From Aurantiochytrium sp. KH105 (lineage: Eukaryota > Sar > Bigyra > Thraustochytrida > Thraustochytriidae), in contig BGKB01000104.1 in the NCBI GenBank assembly GCA_003116975.1, positions 124,001 to 188,000 on the forward strand: 64,000 nt of DNA. The letters are read 5' to 3'. Below the pieces are notes generated by a model. That model made no database searches and was not told the origin of the DNA. It was given only the letters and a program-made list of their open reading frames with translations. The translations under genes and the position numbers were made by a program. Positions 56,001 to 64,000 of the stretch are shown piece by piece. Each line of letters opens with the position of its first letter. Position 1 is the stretch's first letter.

Positions 56001-58083
56001 GCATGGAGAAAGCTCCAAGTTCCGCTACCGCCTCGAGCGCCGATCTCTCTCTGTGATTCACCTGAAATCAATTGCGCGCATTTACGGAGACCACGGCACT
56101 GAGATCCTCGAGCTCCTCCGACGCAATCCGGCTGGGGCCATTCCCGTTATCCTGCGGCGGCTCAAGGAGAAGCACGAAGAGTGGTGCCGTGATCGCCAGG
56201 AACTGAACAAGACGTGGAAGGAGCAAATGGAACGCAACTATCTCAAGAGTCTCGACCACCGCAGCTTTTACTTTAAGCAGAGCGAGAAGCGCGCTCATAC
56301 GCAAAAGGTGCTTCTCGGAGAGCTCCGCGATGCGCACAATGCCAAGGTCAAGCATGACCAACAACCGCCTGCCCAGCAGACGCCGGCCAACACCAAGGTT
56401 GGGATCTCTACGCCGCCGAAAACATCGACCCCGCCTCCAACTGGCACTGTCGAGCTCGACTTTCCAGACCCCATTGTGCACCAGCACGCATGGGGAGTGA
56501 TTTCGCTCAAGGCGGAACGCATGTGTGAAAAGCAGACGCTCCTCAAGATCGCTGCGTTTTACAATTACGTGTTCAACCCACTTTTCTTGTTGCCGCTCTC
56601 GTGGCTTCCTTCAGGCACACCGCTCGCTGAGACTCTCAATGTCAACAAGTATTTGAGCGTGGCGCCGCGTCCGCGGCGTCGCGAGGATGCCCTTCCCGAC
56701 GGCACCAAGGTTCAGACGCCTTTGGGAACGGGCACCATCACGGCATACGTTGTGGAGTCTGGCTTTTACACGGTTGCGCTCAGCTTTGGTGTCGGCCACA
56801 TGCTTCCAGGCGATGTCTTTAAAGCGACGGACGTTAATGATGAGGACGTCAAGACCCCGCTCATGGCGAGTTTTTCCAAGCCCGTACGCATGGAAGACTC
56901 TGCAGCAATCAAGTCCGCGAGCAATGAGGAGTCGTCCACGCCCGCTTCGCTTGATGTCTTTAGCACCACGCAGGCTTATTGCTTTTTGCGCCTGTACCAC
57001 ATGCTCTACAGTCGTCTCTTGCGCATCAAGGAGCTCTGTGAAACACGCGAGACGACGCGTCGCGTTAGACTTTTGAAGAAGGCCAACGCCGATAGCGATG
57101 GCGACGCCGCCATGTCCGACGATGACGCCAAGAAGAAGGACGACGACGCCAAGGCCGAAGGCGCCGCGGGAGAACACGAGTATACGCAGTTTCTTTCGCT
57201 TGTGTACAGCCTCATGAACGGGACGCTTGATACGCCCAAGTTTGAGGACGAGTGCCGCGTGCTTCTTGGACCGGAGGGCTTTGTGGTTTTCACCATTGAA
57301 AAGCTCGTGCTCGCGATTCAGAAGCAGCTCACAAGTCTCGTAAGCGACGAGCGGCCACGCGAGGCCGCCGAGCTCTTTGCTTCTGTGGAGAAGCCCACGG
57401 AGGCGGCCAAGGCCCACGCAGCACGTCATCCGGACCCGCCCGTCGAAGTGCGGTCCCTTGCCAAGGCGTACAGCTTTGTCACGAACGCGCTTGTCATTCC
57501 CGCCGATGGTCTCGCAATACGCGCGCGCCTCGAGCAGGGCGAGCTGGCGGACCCCAATAAACCTGTAGATGCTCCGCACGAGGGCCTTTTGCCCTTGCCC
57601 AAGAACACTCTTGTGGAGGTCCCTGTTCGTAAGCCGAGCCCGTGGTCCAAGCCGCCTCGCATGACGTTTTCGTTTGCTAGCCTGCCCGTCCAGGTGACGC
57701 CACCCGAGTCGGGCGCCGAGGTCGTTCCCGCTCCCGTCCCCGTCACAGTCGTGTACCCCTCGGCGGCTGCCGCAGAGACGGTGGATCGCGCCGCGCGCTT
57801 TGACGCCAAGGACATGACGGCCGCGTTCCGCTCCTATGTAAACGCCGATGACAAGGCGCTCACCTTCTCCTTACCGCTTTACGTAGTGGCCAACTTTCCT
57901 GCGTCCAAGCCCCTCGTGTCAACGATTACTACCTTTGCCAAGGAGCATCCGGATCAGGCCGCCTCTACCTCAATCACGGGTGAGACGTGGTTTGCTGACG
58001 TTCTGGCCAAGACGACTGCCGAGCTCGAGGCTGACAAGCAGGCTGCTGCTGATGGAGACGTGGAGATGAAGACGGACGCATAA
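53059..58083 (+). CDS. SIN3: SIN3 transcriptional corepressor
   Basis: A 1674-residue scaffold of histone deacetylase complexes. The start MKRSSEGIDSAD resembles typical SIN3 N-termini. Residues 40-470 are Ala/Gly/Ser/Pro-rich low complexity. PAH1 lies at about 479-545 (DALAYLNKVKLQF through LPPGFKIEL), PAH2 at about 680-747 (FDHAINYVTKIKKRF through FTYFLPDAV) and a PAH3-like region at about 800-870. The HDAC-interaction domain starts near 880 (CRTCTPSYRGLP, then NDTWVSVPFGSED, then YEVDLVIDSN). A C-terminal SIN3 region follows to about 1500 and an acidic end. PAH domains bind short helices of repressors. Intronless and complete by these landmarks. Confidence 0.95.
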   Translation: MKRSSEGIDSADEQSANKRPALEPGTQLNVSSVKPPGKDGPADASAPSSTSVPTSAASASGAAKPSLPTSFQSSTSLGTASLPPSTLAAAPGSTLSAKSDASGPSATAGAGAKLATSRSKPGSDSGMGPPREISSSSAMSVQSSVARAGAASTISTTASQGSVASGPTATAPSAESESVKPKSSGAATSVASSQSGAKPADSADKKKGASSPTPAGLPASGTAAGAGGSAAGGGAGKSGPLGGGAAGLGSTETTSAGSANASAMGSGSKANAGEGKLGAGGGAGAVGAASAAALSAHTGSGNASGPAKARSAPGGASSATGSSKTSAQTGAGGTGTSQKRKQSKTGDNVKKEGAGSRGGAGGGSSKSKNNQSSASRLGGTQGIPNLSPATAGMPGFAGNPLNAGAGAKLGGKAGTGGPGSNAPSGLPMKMPGPLFPTMGGQVGGGMMGPGAPGAGGPGMGGGMAPSAVSAGQKQIGVQDALAYLNKVKLQFQDKPEVYNQFLEIMKNFKSQTIDTPGVIQHVCELFKGHDNLILGFNTFLPPGFKIELATRGGAGAMPGTVMLPGGLQLGGAAAASVPGALGGAGPVIPNPTTTAARSKGNRAQRGASAGAGSSGRGGGSKAAGAAAGPAGGGAAAAAAAATPAGRNVVGGIDMDAKAHGMPMVFDDNAGNASAQGQPVEFDHAINYVTKIKKRFSEETDTYKSFLDILHSYQNEQRSINEVLEQVSNLFKDHPDLLKEFTYFLPDAVRESAKTELARRAAKAQKASQRAKDKTAGRRKEKKGLPLGDNDQEETRIPQLERNLLGRIKAALGTRELWGEFLKCLDLFAQELISRAELLSLVSDILGERADLLEEFDRLLASRGATDDPVESAWFSMPLADIDFDNCRTCTPSYRGLPAAFPKAPCSERTALCRSVLNDTWVSVPFGSEDAGSKGHRRSPNEDALFRTEDDRYEVDLVIDSNLAAIRALEPLAQEIKSLGLQHGESSKFRYRLERRSLSVIHLKSIARIYGDHGTEILELLRRNPAGAIPVILRRLKEKHEEWCRDRQELNKTWKEQMERNYLKSLDHRSFYFKQSEKRAHTQKVLLGELRDAHNAKVKHDQQPPAQQTPANTKVGISTPPKTSTPPPTGTVELDFPDPIVHQHAWGVISLKAERMCEKQTLLKIAAFYNYVFNPLFLLPLSWLPSGTPLAETLNVNKYLSVAPRPRRREDALPDGTKVQTPLGTGTITAYVVESGFYTVALSFGVGHMLPGDVFKATDVNDEDVKTPLMASFSKPVRMEDSAAIKSASNEESSTPASLDVFSTTQAYCFLRLYHMLYSRLLRIKELCETRETTRRVRLLKKANADSDGDAAMSDDDAKKKDDDAKAEGAAGEHEYTQFLSLVYSLMNGTLDTPKFEDECRVLLGPEGFVVFTIEKLVLAIQKQLTSLVSDERPREAAELFASVEKPTEAAKAHAARHPDPPVEVRSLAKAYSFVTNALVIPADGLAIRARLEQGELADPNKPVDAPHEGLLPLPKNTLVEVPVRKPSPWSKPPRMTFSFASLPVQVTPPESGAEVVPAPVPVTVVYPSAAAAETVDRAARFDAKDMTAAFRSYVNADDKALTFSLPLYVVANFPASKPLVSTITTFAKEHPDQAASTSITGETWFADVLAKTTAELEADKQAAADGDVEMKTDA

Positions 58084-58454
58084 TTACTACAATTCATAAA
58101 GCAAAAGAGACAAGTTTTTTGATGCTGCTTGACGCCCTTCTTGGATTCCTTTCCTCTCCTCCTGCTGGTACTTTCGCACCGCATACTTTTGTCCAAGCCT
58201 TACTGTTTAGTTCGGTTTAGTTGATAAAAAAGCAAAACAAAAGAAACGGCCTATTTTGCTATGTTGCGAGACCGGACCGTTGATTCTGGGACTCTCTCTG
58301 GGTCTCGGCCCTTCGGTCATGGCGAAGCGAGCAACAAAGGGGCATCGCGCGCGCGCGCGCACACACGGCGACGAGGCTGCGAGTAGTAGTGGAAAGGAAG
58401 GAGAGAAGGGCACAGCATACGAACCGCTCGTACGTGTGCATTTCGGCACGATTC
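58084..58454. promoter_or_regulatory. SIN3 3' flank / acidic-protein gene 5' flank
   Basis: A (GC)n/(AC)n run lies at 58347-58364. No gene is supported. Confidence 0.4.
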
Positions 58455-60522
58455 ATGTCGTCATGGGACACAGACGAGGTAAGCGCGATCACTCAAAAGA
58501 CGAAGGTGCAAGCAAACATATGTCTGACTCACGCCATCTTTGTCAACGAGACAGCTGCGTAGCCGGCTCGACGAGGCTGCGTCCACGCGCGAGGTAGAAG
58601 CCATCGTCCTCAATGAAATCGTGCCACATGTTCTTCGTGAAAAGGCTCTACCGCGTGTTGCGGCGGCCGCTTTCGCGCGGGCAGTCGCACCAAATTCGCC
58701 ACAAGACGATGATGGCGATGATGGCGCAGGACCTGCTACAACTACATGGAACGAGAATAGGGACTTTGCCGAAGACGATGAGTCTCCGATGGCTTGGACA
58801 TATCGCTTTGCGTTCATACTTGACACATGGCGAGAGCGACACGAGATGCGAGCAGCTGCAGCGCTCTTGCTCATCGCCGAGCTTCCATGTTGTTTTCGCC
58901 AGTCTTTGCTCGAATATCGGGGTCTGCACTGCATTGACTTGGCCATGAAAAGAGCTAGCGGATTTGCCTACCGTATCACAATTGCAGCCGCTGCAAGGCA
59001 AGAGACACGTTTGCAGCTGACTCATGTTTTCGATCGCGAGCGGGACGCTGCACGCGCAAAGAGAATTGCCGCAGCGAGAGAAAAGCTTCACGGTGCGACT
59101 CGAGCCTACAAAGAGGTTCTTCTCGCTCAACTTTCTTTGGCGTCCCGCTTTGAGCCCTCGGCTTTTATTGATGGGGACGGCGATATGGCACCGAGTCCCC
59201 GAGATTCTTCCACGGCGTCAGCAAGCCTTCGTGCAGAACAGCATCAAGGCAGTCATTCAGATGATGAAAAAAGTATCAGCGATGACGATGACGATGAAAT
59301 TGGTACGACGGGACAAGCCTCATCTCCAAGAAAGTCCACAAGCAAGGAGCCGAAGCTGTCCTCCGAGTCTGAGAAACCCGATAGCAACAGAGAGCAGACA
59401 ACAAAGGAGCATAGTACCCAAAGCAGACCGAGCAGTGGAAGACTACCAGAGAAAGAAGATAGTAGGGACGACGGACAGGATGTTGCCGAAGTACAACACG
59501 CAATCGGGGACGCTGCCAAAAGATCCCATGATGATGATGATCAAAATGGTGATGATGATGATGATGACGACGACGACGATGATGACGATACCTTTGGATC
59601 CTCGTCCAAGTCTCAGGACGATAGCTTTCTGAGTGGGGTAGACGATGTGCCAAGCCCAGGTGTCGAGACTGCAGATGCTACAGATAGCGCTGTCCAGAAC
59701 CCGATCTCTTCTCCAAAGAAAACAAGGCTAGGGGAATCTTTTATGCGGAAGCTGGGCACGGGGTTTGCGCGAGCCCGTCTAGCATTTTCACGCCCTCGAT
59801 GGCCGTCAGCACATCGTTCTCAGGAAGTCGCCGGTGACACAACAGAGGGGGCTGGAGATGTTGCGAAGCTTGTTGACGAGATAAACTTGGGGAAAGATAC
59901 GGCAAAAGAGGAAGTGGAAGACGCAGAGAAAGCAAATCAGCAAGAATTGATCGCAAGCCAAGACGCGAAGAAAGACGAGGGCGACATGTACCTTGCGGAA
60001 GCGATGGATCAAAAAGCAGAAAAGGGAGAGGTTGCCCAACGTTCCACCAAGCACATGGATGAAGACCACGTCAAATCTGCATCAAATCGGGATGATGGTG
60101 TCGCCACTAAACAAGAATCAGACCCAAAACCAGGTGCTGAGAAAGCGGCAGTGCAAGAGACGATTGATGAAGCGCAAGATACGATAGGAGATGAGAAAGC
60201 TGAAGCGCAAGGGACGAGTGGAGACGAAAAGAATGAGGTTGAAAAGAATGAGCCAAGAGTGGCCGAGAGGAGTGAGCTCGTAAAAACTCCGTCTCTTCAC
60301 GATGACAGTGTCTCCGAGAGTGAGAGCGACGACGACTCTTCCGAAGTTTCAAGCAAGAAGACGTTGGACGACGACGAGGCATCTTCGAGATCTTCGGCCA
60401 ATGGGGGCGAACTCGACGAAGGCGAAAATGAGGGCTCTTCGGGAGATGAAGACGATGATGATGACCAAACTGAAGACAATTCGCCCTCGATCGCAAAAGA
60501 AAAGGAAAAAGAAGAAGCCTGA
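58455..60522 (+). CDS. Acidic low-complexity protein encoded by two exons, function unknown
   Basis: The long frame (from 58555) lacks an ATG, but a clear structure solves this: exon 1 at 58455-58478 (ATG, eight codons MSSWDTDE), a 76-nt intron 58479-58554 with GTAAGC donor and ACAG acceptor, and exon 2 at 58555-60522, in phase 0. The product has 663 residues starting MSSWDTDELRSRLDEAAS. Residues 1-210 are helical and globular-looking (with MAWTYRFAFILDTW and CIDLAMKRASGFAYRI), possibly an armadillo-like fold. The remainder is highly acidic and Ser/Lys-rich with an Asp run near 350 and many SP/TP sites. No known domain is recognised. Confidence 0.7.
58479..58554 (+). other. Spliceosomal intron (predicted)
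   Basis: A 76-nt GT-AG intron with donor GAG/GTAAGC and acceptor CAACGAGACAG/CTG. Removal joins MSSWDTDE to LRSRLDEA in frame. Predicted by eye; transcript data would settle it. Confidence 0.7.
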
Positions 60523-60591
60523 ACGTCAAATGTGAAACATGAACCATAGCTTACCGTTTGTATTGGAATAAAAGGAGTTTGTTTCGACTCA

Positions 60592-61392
60592 TTATTCGTC
60601 GACCTTTTCGACACCGGCACCCTCGTCGTCTTTAACAGCGCCATCGTCTTGAGCGGTCTCGTCGTCTTCAGCAGCTTCACCGTCTTTGGCAGCCTCATTG
60701 TCTTTGGCAGCCTCTTCATCCTTTTTAGCGTCACCGTCTGGGGTATTTTCAGCATCAGACTCTTTCGGCGCCCCCGTATCGCTGAGCGTGCCAATGAGTG
60801 GGTACTTGAGGTAGTACTTGTCGATCCAGTCGTCGAGGATTTTGAGATCCTTTGGATCGAGACCGTCCAAGCTAGTGTTCGTGACATCTTCCGGCTTGAG
60901 GGACATGAGTGCGAGCGCGCGCTGAGCGTTGTGGCCTGCAAAAAGGTGGTACCCGCCCCCAGGTCCATAAAAGCTTTCTCCGCTCGAGACGTCAAAAACG
61001 AGTCCCCGAGCAGCAATGTAAATCGGGGCACCGGCCTCGCCAGTGGCGGTGGCGAGCTCCTCTGGCGAGATGACGCGTTGCTCGATGACTTTGCCGAGCT
61101 TGACGAACTTTGCGCGAAAGTTCTCGAGCTCCTCTTCTTCGACATCCTCCTTGTTCTTGCCGAACCATGCGCCGTGCGTCTCTGTGAGGTTTTCTTTGTC
61201 GAGGGCGTTGCTCACGTCGAAAATCTCGCCGCGCAGGCCGACATAGGCGTGCGCTTTTTCGCCGCCCTCGCCGGTGAACCTTGCAAGCTGTGGAAGGCTC
61301 ATGTCGCGGCGCCGACCCTTGGCCGGGTACCTGCCGCCGAGGTCCTCCTCGGCGGCCGCGCCGGCCTCGCCTCCCGTCGAGGCATTTCCCAT
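60592..61392 (-). CDS. Tandem MAPR/cytochrome-b5-like domain protein with N-myristoylation motif
   Basis: A 266-residue protein starting MGNASTGGE, a strong N-myristoylation consensus (Gly2, Ser/Ala after). Residues about 30-110 hold a degenerate cytochrome-b5-like/MAPR half (HAYVGLRGEIFDVS). About 120-200 is a clearer MAPR domain (PIYIAARGLVFDVSSGESFYG, then GGGYHLFAGHNAQRALALMS). MAPR proteins (PGRMC, Dap1) bind heme through a Tyr and support P450 and sterol metabolism. The C-terminal 60 residues are an acidic repeat of EAAKDxEAA type. Fatty-acylation in place of the usual N-terminal TM is a plausible alternative anchor. It converges with the acidic-protein gene over 69 bases. Confidence 0.8.
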   Translation of the reverse strand: MGNASTGGEAGAAAEEDLGGRYPAKGRRRDMSLPQLARFTGEGGEKAHAYVGLRGEIFDVSNALDKENLTETHGAWFGKNKEDVEEEELENFRAKFVKLGKVIEQRVISPEELATATGEAGAPIYIAARGLVFDVSSGESFYGPGGGYHLFAGHNAQRALALMSLKPEDVTNTSLDGLDPKDLKILDDWIDKYYLKYPLIGTLSDTGAPKESDAENTPDGDAKKDEEAAKDNEAAKDGEAAEDDETAQDDGAVKDDEGAGVEKVDE

Positions 61393-62524
61393 CCTGCCTG
61401 GTGCAGCGCCGCGAGTCTCGCGCGCGTCGGTCCGTCAACTGATTGACTGCTCGATCGATCGTCCGATCGCCAGGTTGATGGCGAGTTGCAAGTTGTTTTC
61501 GTTGACGAGGCTCGGTTGACAAATGCAAATGTAAACGTAAATGGAAATGCAAATGCAAATCTCAATGCCAATGCCAATGCCAATGTGATGTGCCATGATG
61601 CAGGTGTGATGCCCTGCGTTGCAATTCAAGCACAATGAGACCTATTCATCGTTGCATGCAGTGGTTGCTTGCGGCACTTGTGTTTTTAACCTTTGCCTAA
61701 GCCTTGCCTAAACCTGCCTTGCCTAGACTTTCCTTCACACATTGATCGTAGCCTCTACTCGATAGAAACCAGAGACGCGTCTCTTTTCTGGCCTCTCTTC
61801 CGCGTAAGTAGCCCCATCCTCTGCAAAGGCTCTGGCCACGTCCTCCATCTGCGCCTCATCGCCTCCCCTGGGTGACCTACGTCAGCAACCCTACCCACCT
61901 TACGTGCCGGCTGCTAGTCCCTGTTCTACAGGCGGCGCGGCGGGATCTCATAAGGAGGCAATTAAGGCGGACCTCTCCGAGCGCCGCTGCAAGTGGGGCA
62001 GGGCAAGGGCGGAAAGCGCGGCGCGCAAGTTGAGCTTCGGCGCGCGAAAGTGGAGAATGCGCGCGATAGCGCAGTGGGCGCGCGCAGCTGCAAGCAATCC
62101 AATCCGCGATCGAAAGCGAGGCAGCAAACACGGACGCCCGCACGCACGCACGCAAGCTCGCCAGGTACGTCGGGGTCCCGAGGCCGCCGCCCGCGCCGCG
62201 CTCGTCGCGAGACGCGCTCGTCGCGAGACGCGCTCGGCGCGGCGGGAGCGGGGAAGAGGCGGGAGTAGGGATGACGGACGATCGATGGAGCAGGAGCACG
62301 GACGCCTGCGCAGTTCGCGGGTCACAGGACGCTCGCTGCGCGTGCGACGGCGAGGATGGGAGACGCGCACCGCGGGGGGGGGGGATGCGGGGATGACGGG
62401 CGTGAAGACTGACGATTGCAAGGGTGCGTGCTTGCTGGCTTGCTTGGTTTCTTGTCGGCCTGCGGATGGTACATGGCGCGACGGTGGATGACACACAGAT
62501 TGAACGAGGAGAGGACTGAGGAAG
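61393..62524. promoter_or_regulatory. Divergent 5' region between MAPR and SDHC genes
   Basis: Contains a hexanucleotide AAATGC/CCAATG repeat at 61531-61590, CCTTGCC-rich sequence at 61693-61727, GACGCGCTCGTCGCGA duplicated at about 62200-62231, and a G10 run at 62376-62385. No gene is supported. Confidence 0.45.
61531..61590. repeat. AAATGC / CCAATG hexanucleotide repeat
   Basis: About ten imperfect six-base units, first AAATGN, then CCAATG. It lies in the 5' flank of the MAPR gene. Confidence 0.8.
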
Positions 62525-63013
62525 ATGCTCGCCCGCCAGACGCCCATGGTGCGCGGCCTCGCCGCCGCGTGCGCCGGTCGTAACACCCTCACGGCCGCCC
62601 GCAAGCCGCTCGCGACCCAGATGACGCACGTCACGGACCTCTCGACCTCGAGCAAGGACGAGCGCCCCGTGTCCCCGCACATCCTCATTTACGCGTGGCC
62701 CCTTGCCGCCATCTCTTCGGTCACGACGCGCGTCACGGGCGGTCTGCTCGCGGTCGGCGTCTACGGTATTGGCATTGGCTCCCTTCTGGGCGGTGACATG
62801 CCGGCCACCATGGCGAGCCTCGGCGCCTCGGGCCTCGGTCCGCTCGTCAAGCTCAGCGTCGCTTTTCCCCTCTCGTACCACTTTCTTGGCGCCACCCGCC
62901 ACTTTTACTGGGAGAAGTTCCCCGAGGGCCTCAACGTCGACTCGCAGCGCATGTCCTCCATCGGCATCTTTGCTGGCTCTGGCCTGATCAGCTTCATCCT
63001 CATGTTCCTGTAG
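62525..63013 (+). CDS. SDHC: Succinate dehydrogenase cytochrome b560 subunit
   Basis: A 162-residue mitochondrial complex II membrane anchor. An Arg-rich targeting sequence (about 1-35) precedes the family signature RPVSPHILIYAWPL, then SSVTTRVTGGLL, and three TM helices (about 58-80, 95-118 and 138-160). A His in the second helix region (SYHFLGATRHF) is the likely heme b ligand. With SDHD it anchors the catalytic subunits and forms the ubiquinone site. Length and motifs are typical, although the usual SxxHRxTG motif reads SVTTRVTG. Confidence 0.93.
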   Translation: MLARQTPMVRGLAAACAGRNTLTAARKPLATQMTHVTDLSTSSKDERPVSPHILIYAWPLAAISSVTTRVTGGLLAVGVYGIGIGSLLGGDMPATMASLGASGLGPLVKLSVAFPLSYHFLGATRHFYWEKFPEGLNVDSQRMSSIGIFAGSGLISFILMFL

Positions 63014-63782
63014 TCAGTGTTTTCTTTTCCCCCCCAAATTACTATGTGCAGAGGAAATTGAAAATGAAGATGGATGCAGAGAGCAAGAGAGCAGGCAGGT
63101 TGATCATTGCCGGACTCGAGTAGTCCAAGACGGGGATGTCTGCGTTTCCCAAGGGCGAATCGGTCCGGTTTAATAACTAACAAAGAAACAGATCTGGGTT
63201 CACGTCGCGTCATCCAAAAAGTATTAGACACGAAAGCAAGCTTGCTTACACGGGCAAAGAGGGTCAAGTTCATGGCCACGCTTGCTTTCAATCCGAATTT
63301 AAAAGGCGGGCCTCAAGTTAATGGCCACGTTTCTTGCTTGTCCTTTTTTCTTTTTTCTCTAGATTCCAGCATCTTGGGTAACTTCTGTCTGCTTGCTTGC
63401 TTTCGATCCGGATTTTTAACACCATTGCTGCGCGGTACGGTGATTGAGCTTGTTATGGGAACCTGGGACCACATCCAATTGACGCTGGGGGCGTACTACA
63501 AGCGGTCCGCGGCTCTCTGGAGATAAAATTTCGGCAAAGCTCACCCGATTCGACTTGCTCTCACACAAGAAAATCTCGGCTTTCGTGACGCGCGGAATTG
63601 ACGTGGACATAATGCTCACTCTGAAAACGGTTCGCGAGAAAGTGATGCGGTGCTTTCCACTTGCATGAGCCAACGTAATAATGAAAAAATGTTTACATTC
63701 GAAGATGTGAATCGAAACTATGATAGGAAGAAGAAGAAGAAGAAAGAACCCATTTGCATTGACCAGTAGACCCGAGGCAGGA
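63014..63782. other. Convergent gap with small duplicated segments
   Basis: A 3' flanks region. CAAGTTNATGGCCACG occurs at 63265-63280 and 63314-63329, and GCTTGCTTTCRATCCGRATTT at 63280-63300 and about 63395-63415, an imperfect local duplication with a 66-base insertion in the second copy. No gene is supported. Confidence 0.45.
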
Positions 63783-64000
63783 TCAATCTTCGGCAAGAAA
63801 GGCGTCGAGATCAAAGTCATCGTCATCATCGGCGACCTCTGGAGGCTGGCCCTCCTCGCCGTCCCAAGGCTCGACAGTCTGAATGCGCGGCCAGCCTCCA
63901 TCAAAGAATTCTCCTAATGTTTTTGCCGATGCAGCAAACGCAGAGAGTGCGCCTCCCGTGAATCCAGAACCGCGCATGGGAAGAGCAAGCTCCTGTGCGC
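63783..64000 (-). CDS. C-terminal end of a gene running off the right edge
   Basis: The open minus-strand frame continues to the window edge with no stop; only about 72 C-terminal residues are seen (reading AQELALPMRGSGF, then SAFAASAKTLGEFFDGGW, then an acidic DDDDDFDLDAF end). The ATG at 63977 is internal. A terminal acidic tail with aromatic residues is visible, but not enough for a family call. Confidence 0.6.
   Translation of the reverse strand, partial: AQELALPMRGSGFTGGALSAFAASAKTLGEFFDGGWPRIQTVEPWDGEEGQPPEVADDDDDFDLDAFLAED

Noticed and set aside
1-64000. Integrated mobile or viral elements
   Set aside because: No transposase, integrase, reverse transcriptase, capsid or terminal repeat was recognised anywhere in the window.

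Overview
The window is nuclear DNA of a GC-rich, intron-poor microbial eukaryote. It encodes a myosin, a SIN3 corepressor, a type III PI 4-kinase, a cytosolic-type GlnRS, a nuclear-encoded SDHC and intron-containing tRNA-Trp genes. I saw no operons with bacterial-type ribosome binding sites, no rRNA, no CRISPR array and no transposase or reverse transcriptase. Compact intergenic gaps, very long uninterrupted ORFs, a multi-domain myosin tail and a G8/beta-helix ectoprotein fit a stramenopile, most likely a thraustochytrid (labyrinthulomycete). That placement is inference.

Layout. 1-9 kb: ATAD3 (+), a chimeric Hsp110-like/TPR co-chaperone (-) and a MEKK-like kinase (-). 9-15.5 kb: a long GC-rich gap, an RNase-kappa-like membrane protein without a visible ATG, a coiled-coil protein, a decayed duplicate of that gene's 3' end, and a Snl1-like BAG protein. 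15.6-27.6 kb: PI4K-beta (-) diverging from GlnRS (+), then a 1634-residue myosin with PH, zinc-ribbon and PX tail modules. 27.6-29 kb: two tRNA-Trp(CCA) genes in inverted orientation, each with a 32-nt intron. 29-39.2 kb: a secreted flavoprotein (-), a small coiled-coil protein (+), a tail-anchored spermidine synthase (-), a G8-domain surface protein (-) and an alpha/beta hydrolase (+). 39.4-49.9 kb: a WW/coiled-coil protein (-), methylcrotonyl-CoA carboxylase beta (+, with a 1-nt frameshift), a membrane-anchored fusion of degenerate M14 carboxypeptidase and degenerate gamma-glutamylcyclotransferase (-), and a MORN protein (+). 50-64 kb: a TOM1/THH1-like 7TM protein (-), a twin CX9C protein directly followed in frame by SIN3 (+), a two-exon acidic protein (+), a tandem MAPR/cytochrome-b5-like protein (-), SDHC (+) and the C-terminal end of a gene running off the right edge (-).

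Several genes serve mitochondria (ATAD3, MCCC2, SDHC, the CX9C protein), but they are scattered among unrelated genes, so no pathway cluster is claimed. Many gene 5' flanks carry pentanucleotide or tetranucleotide microsatellites. The best candidates for undescribed biology are the double pseudoenzyme fusion at 45.9-48.5 kb, the Hsp110-like NBD-lid-TPR chimera at 3-5.3 kb, the myosin tail architecture, the tail-anchored spermidine synthase, and the in-frame CX9C/SIN3 junction.
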